Shown here piece by piece: positions 8,598 through 18,088 of a stretch of 64,000 nt of DNA. A model generated the notes under the pieces. It saw nothing but the letters and a program-made list of their open reading frames with translations, searched no databases and was not told the origin of the DNA. The stretch is taken from the NCBI GenBank assembly GCA_959606065.1, contig CAUHHV010000001.1:186001-250000 (forward strand), in the 5' to 3' direction. Origin of the DNA: an uncultured Collinsella sp. Lineage in GTDB: Bacteria; Actinomycetota; Coriobacteriia; Coriobacteriales; Coriobacteriaceae. Positions within the stretch are counted from its first letter, which is position 1, and the number at the start of each line of letters is the position of its first letter. A program made the position numbers and the translations under genes.

Positions 8598-9953
8598 ATG
8601 GTTATGGACGACCTTTTTTCTGCTTCGACGCGTGAGCGTTCCTTTCAGAATGCGCCGCTTGCGGTGCGCATGCGGCCCAATTCACTCGACGAGTATGTGG
8701 GCCAGCAAAAGGCCGTCGGTAAGGGCTCGTGGTTACGTGCCGCGATTGAGCACGACGTGCTGTCGAGTGTGATTCTGTACGGGCCGGCCGGTACGGGCAA
8801 GACGACGCTGGCCCACATTATCGCCAACCATACTAAGAGCGAGTTTGTCGAGGTCAGCGCCGTGACGGGCACCGTAAAGGACCTTCGTCGCGTGATTGAC
8901 GAGGCCAAGACGCGCCTGAATACCTACGACCGCCGCACCATTCTTTTCATAGATGAGATTCACCGCTTCTCCAAGTCGCAGCAGGATGCCCTGCTGCATG
9001 CAGTTGAGAACCGTACCGTCATAATGATTGGCGCCACGACGGAGAATCCGTACTTCGAGGTCAACTCGGCGTTGCTCTCGCGCGGTCGCGTGGTGGAGCT
9101 TGAGCATCTTAAAGACGAGGATATAGCCACACTCATTGAGCGTGCGCTCGAGGCTCCGCAGGGTTTGAACGGCAAGTTCTCGGCCGATGAGGATACGGTT
9201 AAGACCATCTGCACCCTGGCTGCGGGCGACGCTCGCTCGGCGCTCACGACGCTCGAGCTTGCGAGCGAGATTGCCGTTACCCGTCCCGATACCGAGGGAA
9301 CGCCAGCGCCGGCAGCGGGGGAGCGCTATCCCATCACCGTGGATGACGTAAAGATTGCCAACCCGCGTCGCGGCTTTTCGTATGACAAAAACGGCGACAT
9401 GCACTACGACATCATCAGTGCGTTTATTAAGTCTATGCGCGGCAGCGACCCCGATGCCACGATCTATTGGCTCGCGCGCATGATCGACGCGGGGGAGGAC
9501 CCAAAGTTTATCGCTCGCCGCATTATGATTCAGGCTTCTGAGGACGTTGGCAACGCCGACCCGCAGGCGCTTTTGGTGGCACATGCCGCGTTTAAGTCTG
9601 CCGAGGTCATTGGCTATCCCGAGTGCCGCATTAACCTGGCTCAGGCTGCGCTCTATGTGTGCCTGGCGCCTAAGTCCAACGCGTGCGAGGCTTCCATTGA
9701 TGCGGCGTTGGCCGATATCCATTCAAGTGGGCTGCGCGAGGTGCCGAGTTATCTGCGCGATCGTCATCGTCCGGGTAGCGACGAATACGGTGTGTATAAG
9801 TATCCGCATGATTATCCCGAAGGCTGGGTCGATCAGCGCTATTTGCCCGAGGGGCTGGAGCGCGGTGCGTTTTGGCAGCCTGCCGGCCGCGGCTGGGAAG
9901 AGTGGCGCGTAGAGCAAAGCGAGCGCGACCGTAGCGGCAATGCGCCCAAGTAG
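8598..9953 (+). CDS. rarA: Replication-associated recombination protein RarA (MgsA) AAA+ ATPase
   Basis: An AAA+ clamp-loader-like ATPase acting at stalled replication forks. Walker A GPAGTGKTT lies near residues 61-69, Walker B is LFIDEIHRF, and sensor 1 is GATTENP. The C-terminal half holds the MgsA tetramerisation domain (KSMRGSDPDATIYWLARM and the VGNADP region) ending at 452 residues. Start choice lies between ATG 8598 and ATG 8604; homologues usually begin at MDDLF, which would be 8604. A TATAAT/TATACT-rich stretch upstream (8550-8575) may hold its own promoter. Confidence 0.93.
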   Translation: MVMDDLFSASTRERSFQNAPLAVRMRPNSLDEYVGQQKAVGKGSWLRAAIEHDVLSSVILYGPAGTGKTTLAHIIANHTKSEFVEVSAVTGTVKDLRRVIDEAKTRLNTYDRRTILFIDEIHRFSKSQQDALLHAVENRTVIMIGATTENPYFEVNSALLSRGRVVELEHLKDEDIATLIERALEAPQGLNGKFSADEDTVKTICTLAAGDARSALTTLELASEIAVTRPDTEGTPAPAAGERYPITVDDVKIANPRRGFSYDKNGDMHYDIISAFIKSMRGSDPDATIYWLARMIDAGEDPKFIARRIMIQASEDVGNADPQALLVAHAAFKSAEVIGYPECRINLAQAALYVCLAPKSNACEASIDAALADIHSSGLREVPSYLRDRHRPGSDEYGVYKYPHDYPEGWVDQRYLPEGLERGAFWQPAGRGWEEWRVEQSERDRSGNAPK

Positions 9954-10048
9954 GTCATTGGCACCTCGCACATTCCCTTTGGGTATCTTTCCCCTTCTTT
10001 GGGGTACCATGAAAAGCGTTTGTATTTCGATTCCTTCGGGAGGCTTGT

Positions 10049-10642
10049 ATGAGTCCCATTCAAATCGCCCTGCTGCTGCTCGCCGTTGCCGGCGTGTGGG
10101 CTGTTATCGAGCTCGCGCTTACGCTGCGCAAGACCCGCACCGTCGTTGATTCGCTCGACAAGACGGTGAGCGACCTTAACAACACCATCGCCGAGGCACA
10201 GCCGGTGGTAGCAAAGCTCGATGGCGCTGTCGATGAGCTCACCCCCGCGTTGGCTCAGGTTGAGCCGCTCCTCAAGTCGAGCAAGACCGCCGTCGACGCC
10301 CTTACCTCCAATCTCGTAGAGGTCGAAGCTGTGGTTCGCGACATCTCTGAGGTCACGGGCACCATGGCCGAGGCAAGCAACGCTGTGTCGAGCGTGACTG
10401 ATTCTGCTGCTGGCGCCGTGCAGAAGCTTTTCAATAAGGTGAAGGCTCCTGCAGCCGACGCCGATCGCAAGCTCGCCGCTGCCGCCACCGAGGCCGAGCA
10501 GCCTATCGAGCGCGTTCTGATTGGTGAGGCTGAGGACGAGGCCGCCGATGGTGCGGATGCGGCTCAGAAGCCCGCAGCCAAGCCTGCTCAGTATTACACC
10601 TATACGCCCGCCGAGACCTTCGAGGAGTCCTGCGATGAGTAG
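10049..10642 (+). CDS. Membrane-anchored coiled-coil protein (DUF948-like)
   Basis: One N-terminal membrane helix (about residues 5-24, IALLLLAVAGVWAVIELAL) precedes a long heptad-like region (about 30-130) rich in Val, Leu, Asp and Ser. An Ala/Glu-rich, low-complexity tail of about 60 residues follows. This matches the general stress-associated DUF948 proteins of Gram-positive bacteria. It is the first gene of a set with an RsbW-like protein, a SigB-type sigma factor and an AI-2E permease, all overlapping or nearly so, which supports a role near the stress sigma system. No enzymatic motif is visible. Confidence 0.6.
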   Translation: MSPIQIALLLLAVAGVWAVIELALTLRKTRTVVDSLDKTVSDLNNTIAEAQPVVAKLDGAVDELTPALAQVEPLLKSSKTAVDALTSNLVEVEAVVRDISEVTGTMAEASNAVSSVTDSAAGAVQKLFNKVKAPAADADRKLAAAATEAEQPIERVLIGEAEDEAADGADAAQKPAAKPAQYYTYTPAETFEESCDE

Positions 10643-11012
10643 CGAAGCAACTTGCCCCATCACGCTGACTGTTGCCGGGGATCCGCGTCTGGCGCGCCTT
10701 GTGCGCATGACGGCGGCAAATGTCGGTGCGCTGTGCTCTATGTCCGTCGATCGCATCGAGGATATCCGTATGGCTGCCGAGGAGGCCTTCATCTTTGGCT
10801 GCACGGCCGTTGATTCTGACGACATTTCGATCAAATTCGACGTCGACGAATCGCACGTGGGCATGACCTTTACCTTTGGTGACCAGGCGACTGTCGATGA
10901 GGATGATCAGGCTGCCGTGTATGCCGAGCTCATTCTGGCAAGCGTGTGCGATTCCTACGAAAAGACTGCGGCGCCCCTGACGCTTTCCCTCGACCTCAAG
11001 GCGGATATCTAA
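10635..11012 (+). CDS. RsbW-like anti-sigma factor homologue with degenerate ATP-binding motifs
   Basis: This 125-residue protein aligns by eye with RsbW-type anti-sigma serine kinases: the IEDIRMAAEEA segment matches the IEDLKIAVSEA helix of RsbW. However, the Mg-chelating Asn of the N box is replaced (EEAFIFG instead of SEACTNA). The D-x-G-x-G-like G1 box is reduced to FGDQATVD, and the glycine-rich G2 loop is missing. It overlaps the preceding gene by eight bases and sits one base before the sigma factor gene, so it is probably the sigma partner. Kinase activity is doubtful; binding of the sigma factor is still possible. Confidence 0.65.
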   Translation: MSSEATCPITLTVAGDPRLARLVRMTAANVGALCSMSVDRIEDIRMAAEEAFIFGCTAVDSDDISIKFDVDESHVGMTFTFGDQATVDEDDQAAVYAELILASVCDSYEKTAAPLTLSLDLKADI

Positions 11013-11013
11013 T

Positions 11014-11805
11014 ATGACCGAACGTTCCCGGAGCGGTAAGACCGCTTGGGACAAGGAGAAAACCCGCGAGCTGTTTCGTCGCTACAAAGAGACCGGTGAT
11101 CCGGACGCACGTGAGCAGCTCGTCATGTCCCATATGAACCTGGTAAGGTTTCTTGCCAACAAATTTAAGAACCGCGGCGAGCCGCTCGACGACCTCATGC
11201 AGGTCGGCTATCTGGGTTTGCTCAAAGCTATCGACCGCTTTGACCCCGAGCGCGGACTCGAGTTCACGACGTTTGCCACGCCTACCATCCTGGGCGAGAT
11301 TAAGCGTCACTTCCGTGATAAGGGCTGGAGCGTGCGCGTGCCGCGCCGTTTGCAGGAGCTTTCTGCCAAGGTTAACCAAGCTACCGACAAGCTCACTAAC
11401 GAGCTGCAGCGCTCGCCTAAGGTTGAAGAAATCGCTGAGTACCTGGGTGTGACCGTCGACGAGGTGCTGGAGGCCATGGAATCGTCTTCGGCCTATACCT
11501 CGGTGCCCATTGAGGCTCCTGGCGCGTCCGATTCCGATGATGCCCCCTCGATTCTCGACCGCTATGCCGATGACGACAACGAGCTCGATTTTACCGATGA
11601 CCGCCTGGTGATCGAGGAAGCCATCCGCGATTTCTCGCCGCGTGAGCGTGAGGTTATCGAGCTGCGCTTTGTGAAGGGCATGACCCAGATCGAGATTGCT
11701 AAGAAGTTGGGTATCTCGCAGGTGCAGGTTTCGCGCCTGCTGCGCCGTACCCTTAAGAAGATACAGGACAAGATCGACCCCGACGGAGTGATGGTTCGTT
11801 CATGA
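11014..11805 (+). CDS. SigB/SigF/SigG-subfamily RNA polymerase sigma factor
   Basis: A group 3 sigma-70 factor of 263 residues. Region 2 is clear (NLVRFLANKFKNRGEPLDDLMQVG, then GLLKAIDRFDPERG and FTTFATPTILGEIKRHFRD). Region 3 (VPRRLQELSAKVNQA) and region 4 (FSPREREVIELRF, then the helix-turn-helix TQIEIAKKLGISQVQVSRL) follow. It lacks region 1.1. Position directly after an RsbW-like gene supports a general stress or envelope stress role. No RsbV-type anti-anti-sigma is in the window. Confidence 0.93.
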   Translation: MTERSRSGKTAWDKEKTRELFRRYKETGDPDAREQLVMSHMNLVRFLANKFKNRGEPLDDLMQVGYLGLLKAIDRFDPERGLEFTTFATPTILGEIKRHFRDKGWSVRVPRRLQELSAKVNQATDKLTNELQRSPKVEEIAEYLGVTVDEVLEAMESSSAYTSVPIEAPGASDSDDAPSILDRYADDDNELDFTDDRLVIEEAIRDFSPREREVIELRFVKGMTQIEIAKKLGISQVQVSRLLRRTLKKIQDKIDPDGVMVRS

Positions 11806-13214
11806 TTGAGCACCCCCAACAAACCGACCGCACGCTGCGCGATACTCGTATTCTGACGCTTCGCATTTGGGCTGTCGTTGGCTGCATTGTCATCGCAGCC
11901 GTCATCTTTAACCTTATGGGCATCCTGGCGCCGGTTATCGAGTTTCTAGCTGTCGGCTCCATCATCGCTTTTGTGATGTCGCCGATCACTAACTGGCTTG
12001 AGCATCACGGCGTCGGTCGTGGCATCGGTTCGCTCGTCGCGCTGATCGTGGTTGTGGCAGTGCTCGTCGGCGTCGTCTGCATCCTGTCGCCTATTTTGCT
12101 CGGTCAGATTATGGAAGTCCTGAGCCGTCTGCCTGAGCAGCTTCGCGTTGCGGGCGGTGATCTCAACGAGATGATTTCGCACGCTAAGACGCTCAACAAC
12201 ACGCCGCTCAAGGAGTACCTGGACGATAACCTTTCTTCGCTCGTCACGGTGGCGTCCAAGTACGTATCGCAAATCGCCGCTGAGCTCGGTCGCGGCGTGT
12301 TCCCGCTGATCACCAACACGGCCTCGCAGCTGTTCGTCATCTTCCTGGGTTTGGTGCTTGCCTACTGGCTTGCCTGCGATTATCCCCGTATGCACCACGA
12401 GGTCTGCACCATCATCGGACAGGAAAAAGAGACATCGTACCGCTTTATGGTCGCGATTCTTTCGCGCTCGGTCGGCGGTTATATGCGCGGCATGGTCGTG
12501 ACGTCCATCTGCGGTGGCATCCTCGCCTTTATCGGCTTTACGCTCATTGGCCATCCCTACGCGGCGCTCATGGCCATCTTTACCGGCATCATGCACTTGG
12601 TCCCGGTTGTCGGTCCCTGGGTAAGCGCGGCGATTGCCACGGTGCTCGGCTTTATGTTCAGCCCCATGCTGGCGTTGTGGACGCTCGTTGTGACCATGGT
12701 GGCTCAAAACGTCACCGATAACGTCATTTCCCCCAAGGTCATGCAGAGTTCGGTGCAGGTGCATCCCATCATGAGCCTGACGGCCCTCGTTATTGGTTCG
12801 GCACTCATGGGTCCCATCGGCATGGTCATCGCCATTCCGCTATGCGCGGCCCTCAAGGGCATTTTCGTCTACTACTTTGAGAACGAGACCGGCCGTCAGC
12901 TCGTGGCATACGACGGCGCCGTGTTTAAGGGCACGCCGTATCGCGATGCCGAGGGCAACCCGGTCGCCGCCTATGACGCCCTTGGAGACGATACGTTCAT
13001 CTATGAATCCGAGCTCATTGGCAACGAGACCGCGCCCGAGGCGCAGGCAATGCCCAAGCCCGAGCTCGATAATCCCTGGATCAAGCTCTCTGGTCTGCAG
13101 CCCGATGCGACGGGTTTCTTCAAGAACCCCTTCGCCAAGGATGACGATTCCAATACGGACGACGACACCAAAACCGGCATCGACGGCTCCATGGACGATT
13201 CGGATTCCAAATAG
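11802..13214 (+). CDS. AI-2E family transporter (PerM-like permease)
   Basis: A 470-residue polytopic membrane protein of the AI-2E exporter/PerM family. Eight or so hydrophobic segments lie between about residues 20 and 350, with the family's glycine/proline-rich VVGPWVSAAIATVLGF segment and the NVISPKVMQ segment near residue 308. The C-terminal ~120 residues are hydrophilic, acidic and probably cytoplasmic. Its ATG overlaps the sigma factor stop codon, so it belongs to the same transcript. The substrate is unknown; the family name does not prove autoinducer export. Confidence 0.85.
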   Translation: MIEHPQQTDRTLRDTRILTLRIWAVVGCIVIAAVIFNLMGILAPVIEFLAVGSIIAFVMSPITNWLEHHGVGRGIGSLVALIVVVAVLVGVVCILSPILLGQIMEVLSRLPEQLRVAGGDLNEMISHAKTLNNTPLKEYLDDNLSSLVTVASKYVSQIAAELGRGVFPLITNTASQLFVIFLGLVLAYWLACDYPRMHHEVCTIIGQEKETSYRFMVAILSRSVGGYMRGMVVTSICGGILAFIGFTLIGHPYAALMAIFTGIMHLVPVVGPWVSAAIATVLGFMFSPMLALWTLVVTMVAQNVTDNVISPKVMQSSVQVHPIMSLTALVIGSALMGPIGMVIAIPLCAALKGIFVYYFENETGRQLVAYDGAVFKGTPYRDAEGNPVAAYDALGDDTFIYESELIGNETAPEAQAMPKPELDNPWIKLSGLQPDATGFFKNPFAKDDDSNTDDDTKTGIDGSMDDSDSK

Positions 13215-13220
13215 GCACCG

Positions 13221-13460
13221 CTAGCGTTTCTTGAAGTTGTAAATGACAAGAAACGCGAGCAAAGCGATTGATAAGGGGCCGGCTACATAGAAAAAGAGAA
13301 CGTCAATTACGCGTAGAGTGTAACAAGCTTTATCGCCGGACATTACTGCATACAATACGTAGCCAAAGGCTGGTTGGTTTGCATACCAGCAAGAGAAGGC
13401 CAAGAGCGCTAAAAGTGCTACAACCAGAAGTGCATTCAGGACAAATCGTTTGCTTTTCAT
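13221..13460 (-). CDS. Small two-helix membrane protein of unknown function
   Basis: 79 residues with two hydrophobic segments (about residues 8-24 and 49-73) and a basic C-terminus (NFKKR). A strong Shine-Dalgarno sequence, GGAAGGAG, lies seven bases before the ATG, which argues that it is real. It is convergent with the AI-2E gene. Its 3' end holds an inverted repeat, GCGTTTCTTG (13224-13233) with CAAGAAACGC (13247-13256), that may serve as a terminator structure for either side. No family recognised. Confidence 0.6.
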   Translation of the reverse strand: MKSKRFVLNALLVVALLALLAFSCWYANQPAFGYVLYAVMSGDKACYTLRVIDVLFFYVAGPLSIALLAFLVIYNFKKR

Positions 13461-13552
13461 CGATCGCTCCTTCCGGGTGAATCTTATATGTAATTCTACA
13501 GCAGTCCTTTTTCAAAGGATCGCGCAGTACTACATAACGTGCACTTTCGCTG

Positions 13553-13582
13553 GAGGGTCGCTGTTTGGCGGCCCTCTTTTTT
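13553..13582 (+). terminator. Hairpin with T run in the alaS leader
   Basis: GAGGGTCGC pairs with GGCGGCCCTC and is followed by six T residues (13577-13582). It lies 73 bases before the alaS ATG. It may end transcription from an upstream unit or act as an attenuator; no T-box signature was found here. Confidence 0.6.
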
Positions 13583-13654
13583 GCACTGGCGCGGCGGGAT
13601 GGTAATATCGTTACGTTTGAACTGTTTCGATGTGAAACCGAGGAGATTCCCTCT

Positions 13655-16312
13655 ATGAGTGCTGACTACCCGTCAATGACTACGGCCGAGATCCGCTCCA
13701 AGTTCCTCAACTTCTTTGAGGAGCGCGGTCTTAAGCTCTATCCTTCTTCGTCCCTTGTTCCCGACGATCCCTCGCTGCTGCTTGCCAACGCCGGCATGAA
13801 CCAGTTTAAGGAGTACTACCAAGGCAAGAAGACCATGAAGGAGATCGGCGCGATCTCCTGCCAGAAGTGCGTCCGCACCAACGACATTGACTGCATCGGC
13901 GAGGACGGCCGTCACCTCTCGTTCTTTGAGATGCTCGGCGACTTCTCCTTTGGCGGCGTCTCCAAGCAGCAGGCTTGCGCTTGGGCCTTTGAGCTTATCA
14001 CCAAGGAGTTCAAGCTGCCGCTCGACCGCCTGTACTTCACCGTCTTTACCGAGGACGACGAGACCCACGACGTGTGGCGCTCCCTGGGCGTTGCCGAGGA
14101 TCACATCTCGCGCCTGGGCGAGGACGACAACTTCTGGGCCGCTGGCCCCACCGGTCCCTGCGGTCCGTGCTCCGAGATCTACTTTGACATGGGCGAGGAG
14201 GTCGGCTGCGGTAGCCCCGACTGCAAGCCCGGCTGCGACTGTGACCGCTTCCTTGAGTTCTGGAACCTCGTGTTTACCCAGTACGACCGCCAGGAGGACG
14301 GCTCCATGCCGGAGCTGCCGCACCGCAACCTCGATACGGGCATGGGCCTGGAGCGCATGGCCGCCATCATGCAGCACAAGACCGCCAACTACGACGGCGA
14401 TTTGATGCAGCACCTCATCAAGCTGGGCGAGGAGATCAGCGGCAAGACCTATGACGCCGACGATTACTCCGGTGCCAGCCGCTCCCTGCGCATCATCTCC
14501 GACCACTCCCGTGCCGTCGACTTCATGATCTCTGACGGCATCCTGCCCGGTAACGAGGGTCGCGAGTACGTCCTTCGTCGCCTGCTCCGCCGTGCCGTGT
14601 TCCACGGCCGCCTGCTGGGCATCGAGGGCGCCTTCCTGACCAAGTTCATCGACGAGGTCAACGCTCAGATGGGCGAGGCCTATCCCGAGCTGCTCAAGAA
14701 CGTCGCGCTCGTTAAGGGTATCGTCGCTTCCGAGGAGGAGCGCTTCTCCACGACGCTCGACAACGGTCGCGTCTACCTGGACGAGGCCCTGGCAGCGCTT
14801 GCCGATGGCGCCGTGCTCCCGGGTGATGTCGCCTTTAAGCTGCACGACACCTTTGGTTTCCCCATCGACCTGACCGTCGAGATTGCCGGCACCGCCGGCC
14901 ACGACGTCGACATGGACGGCTTTACCGCTTGCATGGAGGACCAGAAGGCCCGTGCTCGCGCCAATGCTAAGGGCGACGCCTGGGGCAGCTTCAACGATGT
15001 GTGGGTCGAGCTTTCGGACAAGGTCGCTGCGACCGAGTTCGACGGCTACGACGACGACGTCATTGAGGGCGCCAAGGTTGTGGCCATCGTGCGCAACGGC
15101 GAGTCCGTCGAGTCCGCTGCGGCGGGCGAGGATGTTGAGGTTGTGCTCGACCGCACCCCGTTCTATGCCGAGATGGGCGGCCAGCAGGGCGATGCCGGCG
15201 AGCTTTCCGCCGAGGGCGTTTCGCTGACCGTTTCCGATACCAAGAACCACAACGGCCTGTATGCCCACGTTGCGCACGTCGCCGAGGGCACGCTGACCGT
15301 CGGTGCTACCGTGACCGCCGCGCTCGACGCCGAGCGCCGTGGCTTCCTGCGCCGCAACCACACCGCCACCCACCTGCTTGACGCCGCGCTTAAGCACGTC
15401 CTGGGCGAGCATGTCTCTCAGGCCGGCTCGCTGGTGACGCCCGAGCACCTGCGCTTTGACTTCACGCACTTTGAGGCCCTGTCCTCCGAGCAGCTCAAGG
15501 CTGTTGAGGACCTGGTCAACCAGCAGATTTTTGCATCTAAGCCGGTCGTGACCCGCGTCATGGGCATCGACGAGGCCAAGGCCGCCGGCGCCGTCGCCCT
15601 GTTTGGCGAGAAGTATGGCGACGTCGTCCGCGTCGTTTCCGTGGGCGCCGAGGACCAGCCGTTCTCCCGCGAGCTCTGCGGTGGTACGCATGCTGCCAAC
15701 ACTGCCGAGATCGGTCTATTCAAGATTATCTCCGAGTCCTCCACGGGCTCGAACGTCCGCCGTATCGAGGCCGTTACCTCTAAGGGCGCCCTCGACTACA
15801 TGGCCGACCGCCTGGCACTCGTTGACGCCGCTGCCGCTGCGCTCAAGTGCCGCGTTGACGAGGTTCCCGCTCGTGTGGAGAACCTGCAGGCCGAGCTGCG
15901 CGAGACGTCTAACAAGCTCAAGAAGGCGCTGACCGGTGGCTCCTCCGACGCTATCTCCAGCGCCATCGAGGGTGCCGTCGAGCTCGACGGCTATAAGCTC
16001 GTCGTCGCTGAGCTCCAGGGCCTTGAGGCTGCTGACCTGCGCAACGTCTGGGATACCGTGCACCAGAAGGTCGCTGGCCCTGTCGCCTGCGTCGTTGCCA
16101 GCGTGACCGAGAAGGGCACTCCGGCCCTGCTTGCCGCCGGCTCCGATGACGCCGTGAAGGCCGGTTTCCACGCCGGTAACGTGATTAAGCAGATCGCGGG
16201 TCTGGTCGACGGTCGCGGTGGCGGCCGTCCTAACATGGCCCAGGCCGGTGGCAAGAACGCTGCCGGTATCGCCGATGCCCTCGCGGCCGCCAAGACCGCG
16301 CTCGGCGCCTAA
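13655..16312 (+). CDS. alaS: Alanyl-tRNA synthetase
   Basis: Class II synthetase of 885 residues, the usual length. The catalytic domain has the class II motifs near the N-terminus (RTNDIDCIGEDGRHLSFFEM). The editing domain shows HTATH (569-573) and CGGTH (C675, H679), the zinc and hydrolysis residues that remove mischarged Ser and Gly. The C-Ala domain ends with GGGRPNMAQAGG. The ATG at 13655 has GAGGAG nine bases upstream; extension to 13565 would enter the preceding hairpin. It leads an operon continuing through ruvX and mltG. Confidence 0.97.
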   Translation: MSADYPSMTTAEIRSKFLNFFEERGLKLYPSSSLVPDDPSLLLANAGMNQFKEYYQGKKTMKEIGAISCQKCVRTNDIDCIGEDGRHLSFFEMLGDFSFGGVSKQQACAWAFELITKEFKLPLDRLYFTVFTEDDETHDVWRSLGVAEDHISRLGEDDNFWAAGPTGPCGPCSEIYFDMGEEVGCGSPDCKPGCDCDRFLEFWNLVFTQYDRQEDGSMPELPHRNLDTGMGLERMAAIMQHKTANYDGDLMQHLIKLGEEISGKTYDADDYSGASRSLRIISDHSRAVDFMISDGILPGNEGREYVLRRLLRRAVFHGRLLGIEGAFLTKFIDEVNAQMGEAYPELLKNVALVKGIVASEEERFSTTLDNGRVYLDEALAALADGAVLPGDVAFKLHDTFGFPIDLTVEIAGTAGHDVDMDGFTACMEDQKARARANAKGDAWGSFNDVWVELSDKVAATEFDGYDDDVIEGAKVVAIVRNGESVESAAAGEDVEVVLDRTPFYAEMGGQQGDAGELSAEGVSLTVSDTKNHNGLYAHVAHVAEGTLTVGATVTAALDAERRGFLRRNHTATHLLDAALKHVLGEHVSQAGSLVTPEHLRFDFTHFEALSSEQLKAVEDLVNQQIFASKPVVTRVMGIDEAKAAGAVALFGEKYGDVVRVVSVGAEDQPFSRELCGGTHAANTAEIGLFKIISESSTGSNVRRIEAVTSKGALDYMADRLALVDAAAAALKCRVDEVPARVENLQAELRETSNKLKKALTGGSSDAISSAIEGAVELDGYKLVVAELQGLEAADLRNVWDTVHQKVAGPVACVVASVTEKGTPALLAAGSDDAVKAGFHAGNVIKQIAGLVDGRGGGRPNMAQAGGKNAAGIADALAAAKTALGA

Positions 16313-16321
16313 GTAGTCGCT

Positions 16322-16750
16322 GTGGTCGCGCTCGCGCTGGACATAGGGGAGACCAGAATCGGCATCGCCGTCTCGAGCCGTGATGGCAAGATGGCGATGC
16401 CCGTCAAGGTGCTCCCGGCCGCGGAGGTCACCGGTATGGCCAAGACGTTTCGCTACCTGGTCGATGACTATGAGCCCGACATCCTGGTAAGCGGACGTCC
16501 CCTGACCATGGCCGGCGAGCCCGGCCCCCAGGCTGAGCGCGTTGCCGCCGTGGCGCAAAAGATCGCCGACGAGCTCGATCTTCCGCTGGAGTTTGAGGAC
16601 GAGCGTCTGTCTTCGCAAGAGGCCAAGCGTATCCTGCGCGAGCAGGGACTCAACGAAAAGCAGATGAGGGGCAAGATCGACATGATCGCCGCCAGCCTGT
16701 TCTTGCAGACATGGCTCGATCGCAAAAACGAGGAGGTTTTGCATGTCTAG
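16322..16750 (+). CDS. ruvX: Putative pre-16S rRNA nuclease / Holliday junction resolvase YqgF (RuvX)
   Basis: A 142-residue RNase H-fold protein. It begins with LALDIGETRIGIAVS, where the Asp is the first metal ligand. It also holds FEDERLSSQEA near residue 92 and a C-terminal KIDMIAASLFLQ with the last acidic ligand. The alaS-yqgF-mltG order is widely conserved. A GTG start at 16322 follows alaS by nine bases and there is no strong ribosome binding site. The stop overlaps the mltG ATG. Confidence 0.9.
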   Translation: MVALALDIGETRIGIAVSSRDGKMAMPVKVLPAAEVTGMAKTFRYLVDDYEPDILVSGRPLTMAGEPGPQAERVAAVAQKIADELDLPLEFEDERLSSQEAKRILREQGLNEKQMRGKIDMIAASLFLQTWLDRKNEEVLHV

Positions 16751-18086
16751 CGCTTTCGATCCGCGCCAGCCGAATCGTACACGACAGCCTGTGCCGCGCC
16801 CTGCTCAGCCTGGTCAGCGCCCGGCGCAGCCGACGCAGCGTTCGGCTCAGCCTACTCAGCGTGCTGCTCAACAGCCCGCCGCCCGCGCGGCCCAGCCCGC
16901 AGGCGGCGCCCGCTTTAAGCAGCAGACACCTAACCAGCGCGCGCAGGCCCCTCAATCGCACGCGCATCATGCACGCGGCTCGCATGGCGTTGCTCCGGCC
17001 GCGCGTTCGAGCTATAACACGCATGCTCGACGCGGCACCCAAAAGAAAAGCTCGCCGGTGTCTATGATTATCGGCGCTGTGGTTGCGGTGATCGTTCTCG
17101 CCGCCATTGCCTTCTTCGCCGTACCGGCCGTCAAGGGCTTGCTTGGCGGGGAGGACGCAAACGTCACCGCTGGCCAGCAGGTAACTGTTACGATTCCTGA
17201 GGGCGCCTCGGGCGACGCGATCGCCACGATTCTCTCCGAGAACCATATTGTCGAGAATCCCAAGGATTACTACGCGGCGGTCAAAAAGCTCAACGCGGAT
17301 ATGTCGCTTAAACCTGGCACGTACTCTTTCACGACGCTGATGGATGCGACCAAGGTCGTCCAGCAGCTTATGGAGGGGCCCAATGCCGGCTCCGATGCAC
17401 TGACAATTCCTGAGGGCCTGACGGTCGACCAGGTTGCCGACCGCGTGGCCCAGGCGTACGACAGCATCTCCAAAGAGGACTTCCTCAACCAGGCGAAGGC
17501 CAGCAATTATGTGAACGACTATCCGTTCCTCAAAGGCGCTGCGAAAGATTCGCTCGAGGGTTTCCTGTTCCCCAAGACCTATTCGCTGGGCAAGAAACCG
17601 AGCGCCGATGATGTCATTCGCGCCATGCTCGATCAGTTTAACACCGAGTACAAGACGCTTGATTTTGCCGGTTGCGAGGCCAAGATCAAAGAGCGCTACG
17701 GCGTGGATATGTCCGATTACGACATCGTTAACCTTGCCTCGATCGTCGAGCGCGAGGGCCTCAATGCCGATCAGCGCGCGCACGTGGCATCGGTTTTCTA
17801 TAACCGTCTGGCGGGCAAGCTCGATGGCCTGCGATACCTCAATAGCGATGCGACCATGATGTATGTCACCGGCGGCGAGGTTACCGCCGACGACCTGCAG
17901 AGCGATAGTCCGTACAACACCTATAAGCATGAGGGGCTGCCGCCCACGCCCATCTGCTCTCCGTCGCTCGAGGCACTCAAGGCAACCCTTGAGCCTACCG
18001 ACTCCGATGACCTGTATTTCTACATTACGCAGGATGAGGAGTATTTCTCTCAGACCTACGAAGAGCATCAACAGTCTTGGAATTAA
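16743..18086 (+). CDS. mltG: Endolytic peptidoglycan transglycosylase MltG
   Basis: Cuts nascent glycan strands at the outer face of the membrane. The first ~100 residues are a cytoplasmic Pro/Gln/Arg/Ala-rich tail. One membrane helix follows (about 104-125, IGAVVAVIVLAAIAFFAV), then a LysM-like segment (VTVTIPEGASGDAIATIL) and the YceG domain. The catalytic Glu lies in LASIVEREG near residue 339, and the C-terminal motifs SPYNTYKHEGLPPTPI and SDDLYFY are present. Length is 447 residues. ATG 16743 follows GGAGG. Confidence 0.94.
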   Translation: MSSAFDPRQPNRTRQPVPRPAQPGQRPAQPTQRSAQPTQRAAQQPAARAAQPAGGARFKQQTPNQRAQAPQSHAHHARGSHGVAPAARSSYNTHARRGTQKKSSPVSMIIGAVVAVIVLAAIAFFAVPAVKGLLGGEDANVTAGQQVTVTIPEGASGDAIATILSENHIVENPKDYYAAVKKLNADMSLKPGTYSFTTLMDATKVVQQLMEGPNAGSDALTIPEGLTVDQVADRVAQAYDSISKEDFLNQAKASNYVNDYPFLKGAAKDSLEGFLFPKTYSLGKKPSADDVIRAMLDQFNTEYKTLDFAGCEAKIKERYGVDMSDYDIVNLASIVEREGLNADQRAHVASVFYNRLAGKLDGLRYLNSDATMMYVTGGEVTADDLQSDSPYNTYKHEGLPPTPICSPSLEALKATLEPTDSDDLYFYITQDEEYFSQTYEEHQQSWN

Positions 18087-18088
18087 AC

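Noticed and set aside
13553..13582. T-box or other riboswitch controlling alaS
   Set aside because: The hairpin plus T run is real, but no T-box consensus, specifier-like stem or aptamer motif was found between 13461 and 13655.
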